From assembly GCF_000346465.2 (NCBI RefSeq), contig NC_034012.1:16426789-16490788 (forward strand): a stretch of DNA of 64,000 nucleotides, written 5' to 3'. Position numbers and translations under genes: made by a program. Positions 10,156 through 24,200 of the stretch are shown piece by piece; position 1 is the stretch's first letter; every line of letters starts with the position of its first letter. The notes below the pieces were generated by a model. That model was not told the DNA's origin, searched no databases, and worked only from the letters and a program-made list of their open reading frames with translations. The DNA is from Prunus persica (lineage: Eukaryota; Streptophyta; Magnoliopsida; Rosales; Rosaceae).

Positions 10156-13100
10156 CCACAACTCACCTCCCCTAGTTCTTAGCTTCATCAAGAAAAAATC
10201 CCTTAGTGACTCACCACTTACACTAGGTGACTCACCACCCCAATAGATGAACAACTCATCCCCAAAATCAGATTTTTTTTGAAGAGAAAGAGGGAAGGGG
10301 GAAGAATGAAGAGAACAAAAGCTTGGCTTACACGTTGGCTTTTTTTTTTTTTTTGGCCTACAAGGATATTTTGGTCATGTTTGTCTAACTTCAAATTAAA
10401 CACACTTAATTTTATAATCTCAATTCAAAATCACTTGATAAAATACCCATAATCATTCTCCACAAATATTATTTTTCACTAAAATATGAAAATCCACTTT
10501 GAATTTTTCGGGGTGTTACAAGGCAGCAAGCCTACTTTGCACTTTATCAAGTAGACCATTATACGTAACTTTAGTCACACGACTATGCAGCAGGGGCAAA
10601 CCTAAATATTTTCCCAAATTCTCCGTGATGGGAGAGCCACAAATAGCACCAATCTCTTTCGCCACCATTTTACAAGTATTTGGTGAGCAAAAAATTACAG
10701 ACTTGGCGAAATTCACAGCCTGACCAGAAGCACTACAAAATAAATCCAAACAATTTTTCATCACACGAGCTTGACAGGGAGTGGCTTCCGCAAAAAGCGC
10801 AAGGTCATCTGCAAAGAACAAGTGTGACACACTAGGACCATTTCGAGAGGTTTTGATAGGCTTCCAGAGTTTTCTCTTGACAGCATCAACAATAATATGA
10901 GACAATTTCTCAATACAAAGAACAAAAAGGTAAGGGGATAGAGGATCCCCTTGGCGAATGCCATTGCCAGGAGAAAAAGGGTCCGTCAGTTCCCCATTGA
11001 TGCAAATTTGATATCTCATAGTAGACACACATTGCATAATAAGCTGAATAAAACTATTAGGTAACCCCACTTCCAAAAGAACAGACTCAATAAAGCCCCA
11101 ATTAAGCCTATCATAGGCTTTGGAGAGGTCTATCTTCCAAGCAAACATCCTTTTTTTCCCCTTAGCTAGCTTAAACTTGTGCATAAGCTCTTGAGCTATC
11201 ATTATATTATCAGTTATATGGCGGCCTGGCACAAAACTACTTGATTGGGACTAATCAAGTTGGGCAAAATAGTGCGCAGACGAGAAACCAAAATCTTAGA
11301 GATGACTTTATACAAGGTGCAGCACAAACTGATTGGTCTAAACTGAACCATAGAGTGAGGATTCTCCACCTTTGGCACCAAAGTAATTAAAGTGGCATTA
11401 AGTTCCATAGGGAAACTACTCTTCTGAAAAGCTTCACACACCATAGTATATATATCAGGAGCACACAAGTCCCACTGATGCTGATAAAAACAAGCAGGAA
11501 ACCCATCAACACCAGGGGCCTTAAGACCACCAATACCAAATACATTATCCTTCACTTCCAAAAAATCAATTTTTTTCACCAAGGAAGCAATCTCACCATC
11601 AGTGACTGAAGGGAAAAAACAGGGAAGACTCACATTAATAGCAGCTTGAGCAGGAGCAAAGAGTTTGGAAAAGAAACCCACAACCAAATCTTTAATACCT
11701 GCAGCATCCTCCACCCAAACCCCGTCATTATCCTTTAATCGTTCAATTCTATTTCTCCTTCGTCTAATCATAGTTGTGAGATGAAAAAACTTAGTATTTC
11801 TATCCCCTTCCTGAAGCCATCTCAACCTGGATTTCTAATACCAAAACAGAGCTTCTTGATCCAGAATAGAATTAAACTTATCGTGCAATTGCACTTCCAA
11901 ATTACTCAGAAAAGAATTGGGCCCCTTACAAAGGGCTCTCTGGATCCCAGACAACCTAGCCAACACCCCTGCTTTCTTTTGTCTAAGATGCCCAAACACA
12001 TTTTTATTCCACAACTTAAGGGGCTCAACAAAAGCACAAGACTTATTGAAAGCAGAGCCAGAACAGCCCAACCAATTCTCGGAAACAAACTAACTGAACT
12101 GAGCATGCTTCAACCACATTGCCTCAAACTGAAATGGCCGCAAATGAGGAGTATACATAATTGAAGACTGCAAGTAAATCTTAATTGGACTGTGATCAGA
12201 TTTAGTTCAAGGCAAGTGCCTCACATAAGCTTCAGCAAACACACGCCTCCAAAGAATGTTACAAACAGCCCTGTCAAGCCTTTCCAAGATCCTTTTGTTA
12301 GTCCAAGTGTACTTAGGGCCAGTGAAGTGCAAATCACACATTTCATTCTCATCAAACCAAGCTTTGAAACCTCTTAAACGACCAGAGGAACTCCACCTAA
12401 CTTGTCATCAAAATGAAGCAAATCGTTGAAATCCCCAGCCAAGAGCCAAGGCATATCATGACAGCTAGTGACGAAATTAAGATAATCCCAGAGTTAAGCC
12501 CTTTTAACCTCACAAGGCTTAGCATAAATAGCTGAAAAGAGCCAAGGAGACTGCCCAGGCCAAGAAACACACGCAGAGATAGCTTGATCATGAGTACCAA
12601 TGATCTCCACATTCACCTTGGAATCATCCCAAAGCAGCCATAGTCCCCCAAAAAAACCCACAGGATCAACAATCTCAAAACAAGGAAAACCCAAAGACTT
12701 AACCATTGACACAGCTTTGGAGCCACTTATCCTTGGCTCACACAAATAAAATCTCCATATGATGAACACGAATCAATTCCATCATATTATTCCTAAACTT
12801 AGTGCCTGAAGCACCCCTTGCATTCCAACAAAGAATATTCATAAAAACAATCAATAAAGGTGAATAACCTAAGGGCTAACCCTTAACAGTCAAAATTCAT
12901 ATCTTCACCTGTGGTGAAGGTACTATCTGCCAACGCCTCATTAGGTCCACATGACTTGCAGCCAGGTCCACTTTCTCTGTTGGAATCAAGCCCTCCTGAG
13001 CAGAAGCAGCCAGAGAATCAACATCTACATCGATATCCACCTCTTCCTCAGTATCAGAACAATTAGTGGCTATCTTGGGTGGTCGATGGCCAAAGTGATA

Positions 13101-13392
13101 GACCCCTGTAGCCCGATACGCATCTTGACCATTCGTCCAAATATTCAATTGGTCAGTCAAAGATATTTTCCCACCAAATTTCTTACCCTCATAAACCAGA
13201 TTACTTTTGTTCACCAACTGTCCAACTTTAGAATAGCTAGCATCCTTCACCTTATCAACAGTAGCCTGCACTTTCCCCTTTTCCTTTCATATTAGAAATG
13301 TCATTCAGGACAGTTCTAGCTTTACCAAGATTAGTCTTAGACTTGGTCCAAACTTTTGATCCCTTTCCAGCATCTTTAACTTATGATCCCAA

Positions 13393-14793
13393 CTACTCTG
13401 TGCAAGTTTGAGTAGCCTCAACCCTCTCAGCCCTACCATCAATCCCAAAATTCTCATCCACCTGTCTCAAAGCATCAAATCTAGAACCCGTATTTCGACC
13501 TCCCTTGCCTCCAACTTCCTGAGTCACACCTTTAGATCTCCGTCGAGCTGGAACATTCATCCATGGCCCAAGCAAATTCTCAGTAAAAGCATTAATACCT
13601 TCTTTCCCCATTACAGTATCACCTTCTACCAAACCATCATCACCCAAAGTGGATCCATCACCAGTCTTCTCCACAGTGGCAGCATCTGGCACATCACAGT
13701 GCTCCCTTTTGTGACCATATCGACCACACATATAACAAATGTCCGGAAAGCCTTCATACTCCACATTGTACCAAACATTGTTAATTTGGACAAAAGCCTC
13801 AAGAGGCCGAGACAAGTCCAACTCTACACAAAGTCGTGCAAATTTCCCCCGATTCTGAGAAGTAGTGAGAGCATCAATCTTCAGCAACTTCCCCAACAAA
13901 TTCCCAATTCTTTTCAAAGCTCATACATCGAAACACTCCAGTTGAATCGCAGAGACACGAATCCAAGCGGCCATTCGAGTGATCTTCGCAGTAGCAGGAC
14001 AAAACCCAGGCCTCCATTTCTGCATAACCAAATACTGGCCAGCGATGATCCATGGTCCCCTAGTGAAAACGAAATTAATATCCTCCTCAAGCTCAAAGCG
14101 AACCACAAAGTAATCATTGACCAAATCAACTAGTTTCCACCCTCCAATTAGGCTCCACTTTTGTTGAAGTCGAGCATGGAGATAGTTGTAGGTATGTGAT
14201 CTCCCAAGGAGTTTGATAATAAGAGCATTCTGCCAAGGTCTGCAGAGACGATCCATGGCGCGATCCAAAAACTGGATGCACGGCCCACGATCACCACGAG
14301 AAATAGTCACATCCTCATCGTCATTCAAACCCTCATATTCTGCCTCTAAAGAATTAACATCAATTCCAACATTTCGAACCAGATTTACCTTATTCATGAG
14401 CTCATCCTTGAAGCTCTCAGAACCAGAAGCCCATTTGGGTAGGCCCGTTTCCGCAGATGGCGGCACAGCCAGATTGGGCTCAGACATCATCTGACTATCC
14501 ACACCTCCAACGTCTGCTGCGCGACTCCGCTTGGGTACCTTGTAATCCTTGGAGGTAATCCTTGAGAAAAACTCCAGGCGAGCCTTCCTCCATGGAGAAA
14601 CGACACCCAAAACCACAATCAACAGTAGAAAACTCTCAGATCTACACCGGGAAACCACCCTAGATGGCAGTTCCCAGCCGGCAGCGATGCAAATGAAAAC
14701 TCGGAAAATTGGGCTCACATGTGAAGCGCGTGTCAAAAAATCAATGACCTGACTTAGTAATTTCAATGACCTCATATGATTTTTCAGTCTCAA
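13393..14793 (-). pseudogene. LINE ORF1 (DUF4283 + zinc knuckle RNA-binding protein)
   Basis: Two adjacent frames make up ORF1. The upstream one (14793-13921) contains the DUF4283-like block with WQNALIIKLLGRSHTY and DYFVVRFELEED. The downstream one (13917-13393) carries GKFARLCVELDLSRPL and a CCHC knuckle CYMCGRYGHKREHC at about 13730. Plant L1 ORF1 proteins bind the element RNA. The two parts are separated by a frameshift near 13920. The start is uncertain: the long frame has Met at 14793, but the region before about 14600 does not look conserved. Confidence 0.7.
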
Positions 14794-14799
14794 GGAAAT

Positions 14800-15255
14800 G
14801 TGATGTTCTTTTTAATATAATAGCTTGCAGGCATCATATATTTGCAAATTAGAAATGGCCTACTGGCCAAGCCAAGATGCAAGTGCAGATCTAATTCATT
14901 AACACAAAACAGGCGTGTGCCAATTATCAAGAAAATCTGCTGGATCTTCATATCATAGTAGTTATTTACATTGAATCCAAAGTATATTAAAAGGCCTACA
15001 AACCCAACAAACAAAAAAAGTAAATTCAAAGGCTTAACTTGCAAGTTCTAAGCCATCACAGGTGAGGGATATACATGCAATGACAGGCCTTTGCCGCATG
15101 GGTTGATAGAATTAATAAAACTGGAGAAAATTTTACACCGCCAACCTTGCAATGCAAGGTACCTTCAGCATCTGGTAAATAGTTTCAGCGGTGCATAAAG
15201 CTGTTCCAGAACAGACTCCTTTCCAGTTCTGAGATGACACTATATTTCATATGCT
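14800..15255. other. DER 3' flank; no gene seen
   Basis: AT-rich sequence between the LINE 5' end and the DER stop codon. It probably holds the DER 3' UTR and polyadenylation region. No conserved motif recognised. Confidence 0.5.
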
Positions 15256-18200
15256 TCATGTAGCTAACTCCAATTTTCTGTCACGTGGCACAAGATTTGC
15301 TTGTGTCCTCGTTGCAGCTCTGCCTGTTAACATATATGATTTACAGCCGTTTAAAGTGATTATTTGTCTTCTTGGGCATTCAAAAATCACAAGAACATGG
15401 AAAATTCATGTAGGAAAGAGGACATAATCAAGGGATCAAGAGGGATCTAAAAAGGGGGACTTGGGGGACAGGAAAGTTGATACAAAAAAGTTTTTATACG
15501 CATCTGCGTATCATGTGGGCAGAAAGTTATTTCATTTGCATATTTGTACAAAACAGAAACAAGCACATATAGTACAGGTTAATTTCTGCAATTCACAAAA
15601 AACTCAACAACAAAAAATCCACAAAAAGAGAAAACACATCATTAAGTCAACAAAAACCGTACACATGATTGTAGATAGATAGACCACATGAACTCACAAA
15701 CATTTATCACTTTCCATCTCCCAAAAAGAAATATTGATACATGCACGCATGTGCATGCATTAAACAGACAAGATCAGAACTGACCTTCCTCTTTCTCTGT
15801 TTTCCTCCTGTTAGACCAAAGAAGCCGAATTGGAGTTCCCAGAAACCCAGCATCTGATCGCAGTTGCTTCTCCATATAACGGCGGTACGTCTCTGGGAAA
15901 AGTTTTGCATCATTGACAAAGAACACAAATGTTGGTGGCCTTATAGCTGCCTGCAAATGAATACAAAGTAAAGCACATAATTGTCATGTTCATAAAATAT
16001 ATATATATATATATATATATATACTGGTTTGTAGTCAATCACATGCAAATTTGAAAGAACAGATACTGTCCTCAGGATAGGCACGCATGGAATATAGTTA
16101 ACACAGTCAATTTTTAGCACTGAATCATCTAAAACCTAATAGCAGTAGAAAACTGTACTTTTCCCGGTCTTAACAGATCATGCTTTCTGTTCATAACAAG
16201 AAAAAATATCTAAATTTCATTGACACTAGCATCCAAAGTTTGCGAGGGTGTCACTTGCCAGGAGTATGATCAACAAGAATGCAAGAGATATATTAATCAC
16301 CCAAAAAACATAAAATGCATCCTACATAAAACAAGAACCTGAGTGCAGTAATAAATGCGCCCTCTTTTGCCACCTCGTGTCCTTGGTGGTGATTTAAAAG
16401 CTAGTGCCTCCTGTACAACTTGATTTACTACAGAAGTACTAAGCCTTCTTGATCTTTCTTTCTCAACTGTGCTAGCAGCAATGATAATCCTAAAACCAAA
16501 GACAATAATACCATTAATGTAGCCCACGGCCAACATATCTGCAATATGAAAACAAATTCTTGGCATATACAGAGGTTTTCTATCAAGAATAGCATACAAT
16601 ACTAAGACCTTAAATTCCTTGAAACTTCAAACCATTAAAATTATGTATAAGATTCTTGTGAAACTCCATTTGTAACCTGTATAGTGTTTTACTGATACGG
16701 GACACTGTATACCAGAATGTATATAACTCATAAACTGAAAACCAAAATTACAAACTGGTTTAAGCCTAAAGTCCATAGGGAATAATCCTGTTAAATTTCA
16801 GAAAGACGGGTCAGCAGCGGCAAATTACCAGCAACACTGATATTGTCCCCAACTTAACCACCTATAAAGCCTAGTAGATGTTCGGGTATATCAGAAAAGG
16901 CCTCGGTGCTATTAGTAGTGGAACCATTCATTATATGTTGTATTTTATTTAGTCAATTTTCCAATTGTGAGACTTAATACCCTTCAACAGAAAACTACCA
17001 CCATCTGCGTTTTACATCATGCAACTTCTTTCTGTAGGGACAAGTATAGGTTATATATACAACTATGATATCATATATAATTTAGGCTGACCTATCTTAA
17101 CAAGAATCTAAAGCTTAACAAACATCTATTAGAAGATGGAGCAACATCAAACTAAATTCAAATATAACCCATCACATCCATCATATTGACAACAAATTGA
17201 AAACTTCTTCCAGTTAAAGGTGCTCCTATCATTTATCTTGTGCTGTGAATAGAGAATAAGGGTTTCTTCACATACATGAAGTTAGGTAAAGACTGCAGTT
17301 GTTAAGCTATAAAAGAGATGATGTTAACAGAAAACATACTTGTCAACACTTTGACCAGCTATTGCAGTTGAATATACAATAGGTGCCCAACCAAGAACAC
17401 GAAGCTTTTCCCTAACATCCTGCTCATAGTATGTTGCAGTCTGCTGGTTTTTATTCGGTATGGTATCCCATTTGTTTACAACTATCAGGCAGCCTTTACC
17501 TTCTCTTTCTATCCTTTCAGCAATCTTGCAATCCTAAGAGATACACAAGAAATATACATGAGGAAAAGAAAACATCTCATTAATCAAAATTCTAAGATGC
17601 CATTGCTTGAAGAAATTTCGAGACGCATATTATACGATCAAAGCCTAAAAAAAGGTCTTGGAAGAAAGAAAAAAAAGACGCTAAGTTTTCACTATTACTC
17701 ATTCTTCTATAAGTTATTAGATAATAAACTATAAACTAAATACTAGAAATATGAATATCTTTAGCATCAAAGAGATTTCATAAGAACTGGACCAAATATA
17801 TATAGTTGAAAGTTTTCTACAACATGACAACTTTTTTTGCTATCTTTTCAGTGAAGTATATCCAAATTGAATAGCTCGAAAACTATCTGACCACTGGTCC
17901 TTGTGTCTTAATTATTTTTCATTTCAAAAAGAGATTTCTCCTTGTTTAAGGGTACATAATTTGAAACTAAACAAATGGCTCACATTCAGGGAAAGACATT
18001 ATCACAAAATTTTGTTCATTGAAACTTATTTTAAAACCTGAAAGATAAAACTGAAAAACTAACAGATGCCAACAAGACACACAAAACACTCAATTTTGCT
18101 CGTTAAGCATTTCAAGAAAACCATAACTTCCAAACGTACAATAGACATTCTATTTCTGTCCATATTATGCATGCATGAGACTGACTTTCAAGTCTGCAAG

Positions 18201-21200
18201 GACCTGCTAGGTATGGAGAGGAATGTTAGGCCGTTTACACTGTATTGTGTTTTAAATATTATTAAAAGAACAACGAAAGTTAAGAAATCTAGACATGGAG
18301 GAAAGATAAATAATTACATACAACCAAAACATCCATAAAGTTATTATCATGACTTATTTTANNNNNNNNNNNNNNNNNNNNNNNNNNNNNNNNNNNNNNN
18401 NNNNNNNNNNNNNNNNNNNNNNNNNNNNNNNNNNNNNNNNNNNNNNNNNNNNNNNNNNNNNNNNNNNNNNNNNNNNNNNNNNNNNNNNNNNNNNNNNNNN
18501 NNNNNNNNNNNNNNNNNNNNNNNNNNNNNNNNNNNNNNNNNNNNNNNNNNNNNNNNNNNNNNNNNNNNNNNNNNNNNNNNNNNNNNNNNNNNNNNNNNNN
18601 NNNNNNNNNNNNNNNNNNNNNNNNNNNNNNNNNNNNNNNNNNNNNNNNNNNNNNNNNNNNNNNNNNNNNNNNNNNNNNNNNNNNNNNNNNNNNNNNNNNN
18701 NNNNNNNNNNNNNNNNNNNNNNNNNNNNNNNNNNNNNNNNNNNNNNNNNNNNNNNNNNNNNNNNNNNNNNNNNNNNNNNNNNNNNNNNNNNNNNNNNNNN
18801 NNNNNNNNNNNNNNNNNNNNNNNNNNNNNNNNNNNNNNNNNNNNNNNNNNNNNNNNNNNNNNNNNNNNNNNNNNNNNNNNNNNNNNNNNNNNNNNNNNNN
18901 NNNNNNNNNNNNNNNNNNNNNNNNNNNNNNNNNNNNNNNNNNNNNNNNNNNNNNNNNNNNNNNNNNNNNNNNNNNNNNNNNNNNNNNNNNNNNNNNNNNN
19001 NNNNNNNNNNNNNNNNNNNNNNNNNNNNNNNNNNNNNNNNNNNNNNNNNNNNNNNNNNNNNNNNNNNNNNNNNNNNNNNNNNNNNNNNNNNNNNNNNNNN
19101 NNNNNNNNNNNNNNNNNNNNNNNNNNNNNTATAGTAAAAGTAATAAAAAAAAAAACAAAAGGGTGTGTAAGTGACAAAGGGAGTGGGAAAATCAGCACCC
19201 TTAAAAAAATCCAACCTAGTTTGTTTTACCCTGCGCACATGAAGGCAGAAAACTGTGGGCATGTTCTTCAGATCTTTATAGAAAGGATAACTCAAAAAGA
19301 ATGTTACCTGTTCTGTGATACAAGCCAGGGCCTCAATTACAAGAGCCACAACATCAGAACGACGAATGGCACGAAATGCTCGATTCACCGATAAAGCCTC
19401 TGTCATGCTACCTGATGAAGCAACGACTGCTCTTCTTCTGATTCCAGCAGTATCAATTAGCCGGAACTTCTGCAAAACCCCCACCAAAAAAAAAAAAGTA
19501 GAATGATATAAAGGATTACTGATCTAACAGTTGTGCACTAATATCATAAGCTGGTAAACTAACAATAGCTATAGGATCCCATCTAAGACGGCATATGAGT
19601 AGACCTGAACCAAACTATTGCTTGTTCGAGCTCGGCTTATACTTGAACTTGCCTAAACAGCCTCAAGATTTGCCTCAAGGAAACTTCCCAGGCTTGATGA
19701 TGCAGAACCAATAGGAGAAGGAGAAAGAGAGAGAAGAAGAGAAAGATAAGGGAAAGGACGTTAAGAGGAGAAGAGCAATAGCCAGGCAAATAAGATTTGA
19801 ATATTTCATAAGTCAAGTATATTAACAAGGAGTCAGACCCTAGCCCACCTTTCTACCTAAACTATTAGAAAATCTCCAAGTGTCTTTAACAAACAGAATA
19901 AAAAGCCAGGATAGAAGCACACAAACAGAGAGAAGAAAATAAATTATCAAACTTAAGCAATCTGATCTTGAATAACTCACAAGTGGCACAGTTCTTTTGC
20001 AAGCCCAATTCCAAGATTCAGTCGATAAAATCGGCACTTGAATTTCGATTTTGGTAAAAGATGAATAGTGGAAAGTAAGAATAGCTTGAGGTAAATGAAC
20101 TTCTTAGGCTAGACATGATGGTTTTGTCTCAAGATACAAGTTTACCATCAAACTTTTCATCATTGATTTCACTAGAAATTCTCTTTGTATTCCTAGGCAG
20201 AATTCTACATAGAGGAAATTTTTATAAAAGCTCCATTTAAAGAGCGGATGAATACTATTGTGAAAAGCACCTGATCTGAAGTGGTTTTTATGATTCTTCA
20301 GTTTCATACTAATAACACAGTAGATTCGCGTAGAACATTTTGTGTAATAACTGCCAGCAATATGTGGTATAATAGAATAGAATGTATAACTGTAATCCAA
20401 TCAAACCTGTCCATCTGGTCCAATAAATTCAATATCAATTGCATCACGGGTAGTTCCACTGACTGGGCTAACAATTGTCCTGTCCTCCCCAACCAAAGCA
20501 TTCAAAATGCTACTTTTACCAACATTTGGTCGGCCAACAATCGCAATTGCAGGAACATAATCTTCTTGTTCAGCAAAATCTTCTGGGTCCTATATATATA
20601 AGCATAGAAAAATATGTCATAAAGAAACGACAATATTCATAGAACAGGGCAACAACATGCTATGTTGGGCTTAAGAAATTACTAGAAGCACCAGATTTTT
20701 TATACTAAGGACTAAGAAGCATGGAGAGATTCTAATATTGAACCGAAAGTTCACTAACATGCTCAAAATGAACACCTTTCTTCCTACAAGTGCTACTTCA
20801 AAAGTGAGTAACAGATGGCAAAATTAAGTCAATTGCCAATTAAACTCCAGTATTCAACAAAAGGCAGTTAAATTTGAAGAATGATATAACCTAAAAAAAA
20901 TTCTGTGATTACAAACCTCAGTATTTTTCAGCCCTGAACACACAAGATCAAGAAGCTCTCCAGTTCCAGTTCCAGATATAGCAGATATAGGAAGTGGTGA
21001 AAACCTGGTCAACCAACCAAAAAGCATTATGTACATTAACATAAGGATACTACATTTTTATGTATCCACTAGATCCAAAACTTAAAATGTGCCTATGTGT
21101 ACCATCATTGTGGATTGTAAATATTAACGCTGATGAAAAGAACCAACCCTAATGAGAAACTCAGACATTATATCCTCCCCAAGTATCAGATTTCGGAAAT

Positions 21201-24200
21201 CAATTTTAAGCTAAGCTAAGTATTGTTAATGCCAAGCTAAAAACAAACAAATCACAAACAAAAAACATAATACAGAGGAGCAAACTTCCTATATTTCTAA
21301 TCCATCTTAAATGCCAGAGTCAACCTAAGTCATAAAAGAATATCTTCGTAAAAGCAAGAAGACACTTTGCAGTCATTTAGTAACAGAAACATTCTCTTAA
21401 GAGTGAAACATAACAATTAATTTTTTTTTTTTGTTCACGGAAATAAAAATCAACATCCTTAATAAGGAGGGCACACTCTCAGGGGCAGCAAATAATAAAA
21501 GAGGCTTCAGCTGAGGTAGGAGAGACACTATAATTAGACTAAAAAAGACAAAGCTAGGTGGAAATAAGAAATCCACAGGTATAACTCTTTTTCTGATAAG
21601 AAATCCACAGGTACAATTCTGAACTTATATCTTTTATGATGAAAGTTTTCAATAACATTGTTGCTTTGATTATATGCTTAATTGGTCTGTTATGGTGTCT
21701 TGTCTAAGTTGCTAATAAGGCATCAGTTCAGATGTCGGAAAAATAAAATGAAGTTATCCTAGAAGTGGCTTTCTTTGCCCTTTATGAAAACAGTTCATGT
21801 TTACAAGCCTAATTAGATAATAAATAGACTAGAAAGTCTTGAAACCTGGGACATATGTTGAAAAAAATTGTTCCTTTGATTATTATATGCCTTATTTTTC
21901 TGTTTTATTGTCTTGTCGAAGTTGGTATTAAAGCAGGGCTAAATTGGAACTATTAGCAGGCTGTAAGGATGAATAGCATATTTAAACACAACAAAAAGAA
22001 AGTGTGTATACCCCTATGATAATGCTACCAGGCATCACCGAGGACAACATAACACATATAACCCACAGAAAGGAGGTAGAATAAAATGGAAACAAGAATT
22101 TACTATCTAATACTTTGTTTATTCTGGATTGAACAAAACAGGGTATAACCCATAAGTTCATTAGACAAACATGTTTGTTTTTTTGGGTCGATCATTAGAC
22201 TAGCAGAGATGCATTACTATTTATCAGTTTTTAAAAGAAAATTAATGCTACTGATCTAAGGCCAGAGCCCTTTTGTCAAAAATTTAGTAAAAACAGATAA
22301 TAGTTGATCTCACCCTAACGACCAAAACTCTGATGCTTGCATGATCCCTTTACGTGGAGATTCACACTTGTTAACTGCAAGAATGATGTACTTATCTGAG
22401 TAGTTCTTACGTAGCCAATCTGAAATTTCCTCATCTGCTGCAGTTAGACCTGCCTGTTTATCACTGTCAATACTATATATTGTTATCTTTACAATTCTAA
22501 ACCCAGGCACCTTTTTCACCAAAGTATTTGTTAATATAAAACCTCCAAATATGCACTTTTATGAACTCATATCATTTATCCACATGGTTGTCATAAGTGA
22601 AAATTAGTGTCAAAATAAGATGGCTATTATTGTAAATAAATTGGAAACAAATCTTTTCGGAAATTATGGAATGACACTACTCCACCTCATGACCAGTTTT
22701 TGACAACTTCTATTATTCCTGGTAGAAATCCATTTTATCTTAGAAGAAACACAAACTTTATTTTTCTTAAAGACCTGGAAGTAAAGTACAAGTAGCATGG
22801 ACAAGAATCTGTCATAACCAGATTGATACCACTCAGCAAAAACACATCACATTCAATTCAAAAGTCCCACCAATCAAATGAACTGCAGTAAAGACATATT
22901 TCTGAAATGCTTTTACAAAGATGCGCAAAACAAAGCTAAAAATTTAATGCTATCTGAAATTAGATGCAGTTCACCTTACCATCATAAACTTATATGTGTT
23001 TCAATATTGTGTACACTTATACCATTGTACAATTTCAGTGATACAATTTTTTTTTTTAAATTTCTAATATTTAACACGTGTTTTTCGACTTTGAAAGTTT
23101 TGAAAATATCAGTTTCTAAATATGTGTATATATATAAATATGTAATTATCACAGTTATCACTTCAGAGGTATTTATGTAATTATTTTTCATTCATTAATA
23201 TGGCCTGTTGCAAGTATATAAATATGTGTATATATATAGTTATATGTTCTTGTTATTTAATACTACCCTCTCCAAAAGTGTATAGATCACTTTGGGGCTA
23301 ACACTAAATTTTTAACAACTTTCCAAATTAATTTGGGCCTAAGAAATTTTGCTTTAATGTGTCTTATTGGGCCACCAAAACAATATATAGAAGCGGCATG
23401 ACTAATGTTACTAATGCAACATTTGCATCTTCAGAAAACCAATAATGTATAAGCATATTGCAGGCTAGAAGCTCATATTTTCCTTACACATACCAGCCTG
23501 AAGCAGGCAAAAGAGGCACATTGCAGTGGTCCCACAAGTATTTACCAAAAACTATACCTTGCCATCAACAAGGAATATAATGACAGATGATTCTTCAACA
23601 GCTGCAGTAGCTTGCTTCTCTATCATCGAAGGCATCCTGGCAACAGCTGCCTCCCTGGAGGCAAGTGGAATTCCGTCCATACCAATGGTTGTTGAAATAG
23701 CTAATTCTTCCATGACACTAGCCTGGGACTTCGAAACTGTAAGAACACCACCAGTATCCACCACCATAAATTCATGATCTCCCCAAAAGGATCTACCATA
23801 AAGGCGATCCCTAGTAACCCCAGGTTCATCAACTACAATTGCCTTGTTCCCCTGCAATACATAAAAATGAATAAAAATACAAAGAAACAAAGAAGAAGTC
23901 AACTTACAGAATTAAAAGCATTGATATAGTTACATTTGGACGCTTGAAATTGTATATTCAGTATCAAAACGTATTGAAACTAAACAGAAAACAGAAGACC
24001 AGATTCTGTTTAAGTACCGAGACAAGGCGATTAAATAATGCTGATTTACCAACATTTGGTCTTCCAACAATTGCTACCCTTGGAAGAAGATGGTCAGGGA
24101 TCTGCAAATGAAATTTGAATGGTTTAGCGACTATGAATCTTCTCTATTTTTCCTCCACTCAGAAAAAAATAAATAAATAAAAGAAAGAGAGCCCCAAACT

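Larger units (their letters stand above)
7839..10520. mobile_element. solo LTR (probably Ty3/gypsy) with perfect TSD
   Basis: The segment begins TGTCACGCCCCGA and ends TCGGGGTGTTACA, the TG...CA inverted termini of an LTR. It is flanked by the 5-base direct repeat AGGCA at 7834-7838 and 10521-10525. It is 2682 bases, has no coding domains, and contains an AC run (8561-8582) and a long CT run (10077-10152). Termini of the form TGTnACnCCCCG are common in large plant gypsy LTRs of the Tekay/Del type; that clade assignment is inferred. It lies inside the LINE reverse transcriptase frame. Confidence 0.88.
6525..12769 (-). pseudogene. LINE ORF2 (endonuclease-reverse transcriptase), interrupted
   Basis: The endonuclease segment (12769-12494) shows EPRISGSKA and GLWLLWDDSKV. 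The RT palm shows KIDLSKAYDRLNWGFIE, IRQGDPLSPYLFVLCIEKLS and FADDLALFAE (the catalytic FADD box, about 10800). After the inserted LTR come DGRATLIQAVTSS and the zf-RVT-like WSKSLPPKLK near 7050. Frames are broken at about 12490, 12070, 11825 and 7700 and beyond 6990, so no full protein can be made. Confidence 0.8.
6520..14793 (-). mobile_element. LINE (non-LTR retrotransposon), degenerate, split by a solo LTR
   Basis: Read on the minus strand, the order is ORF1 (DUF4283-type domain and CCHC knuckle, 14793-13393), a spacer, apurinic-type endonuclease (about 12770-12400), reverse transcriptase (11825-10521, then continuing at 7833) and a zf-RVT-like C-terminus (about 7640-6530). This is a plant L1-type layout. 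Several frameshifts and stops show it is inactive. Removing the insertion at 7839-10520 and one TSD copy makes the RT frame run on directly (RLAAW into KRKCLSLDGRATLIQ). A canonical RNase H region and poly(A) tail were not recognised, so the 3' boundary is approximate. Confidence 0.85.

Noticed and set aside
10040..10246. Ser-Leu-rich frame over the CT run, and similar frames at 44960-45335 and 58473-58793
   Set aside because: Translations of dinucleotide microsatellites with no other coding support.
15774..15784. TGA at 15774 as the DER stop
   Set aside because: A good donor (GAAG|GTCAGT) precedes it, and the downstream exon gives a conserved-looking C-terminus in phase.
18289..19487. Long reading frames of 261-377 codons
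   Set aside because: They are made of N and only look open because the gap has no stops. The real content at the right edge is DER exon 8.
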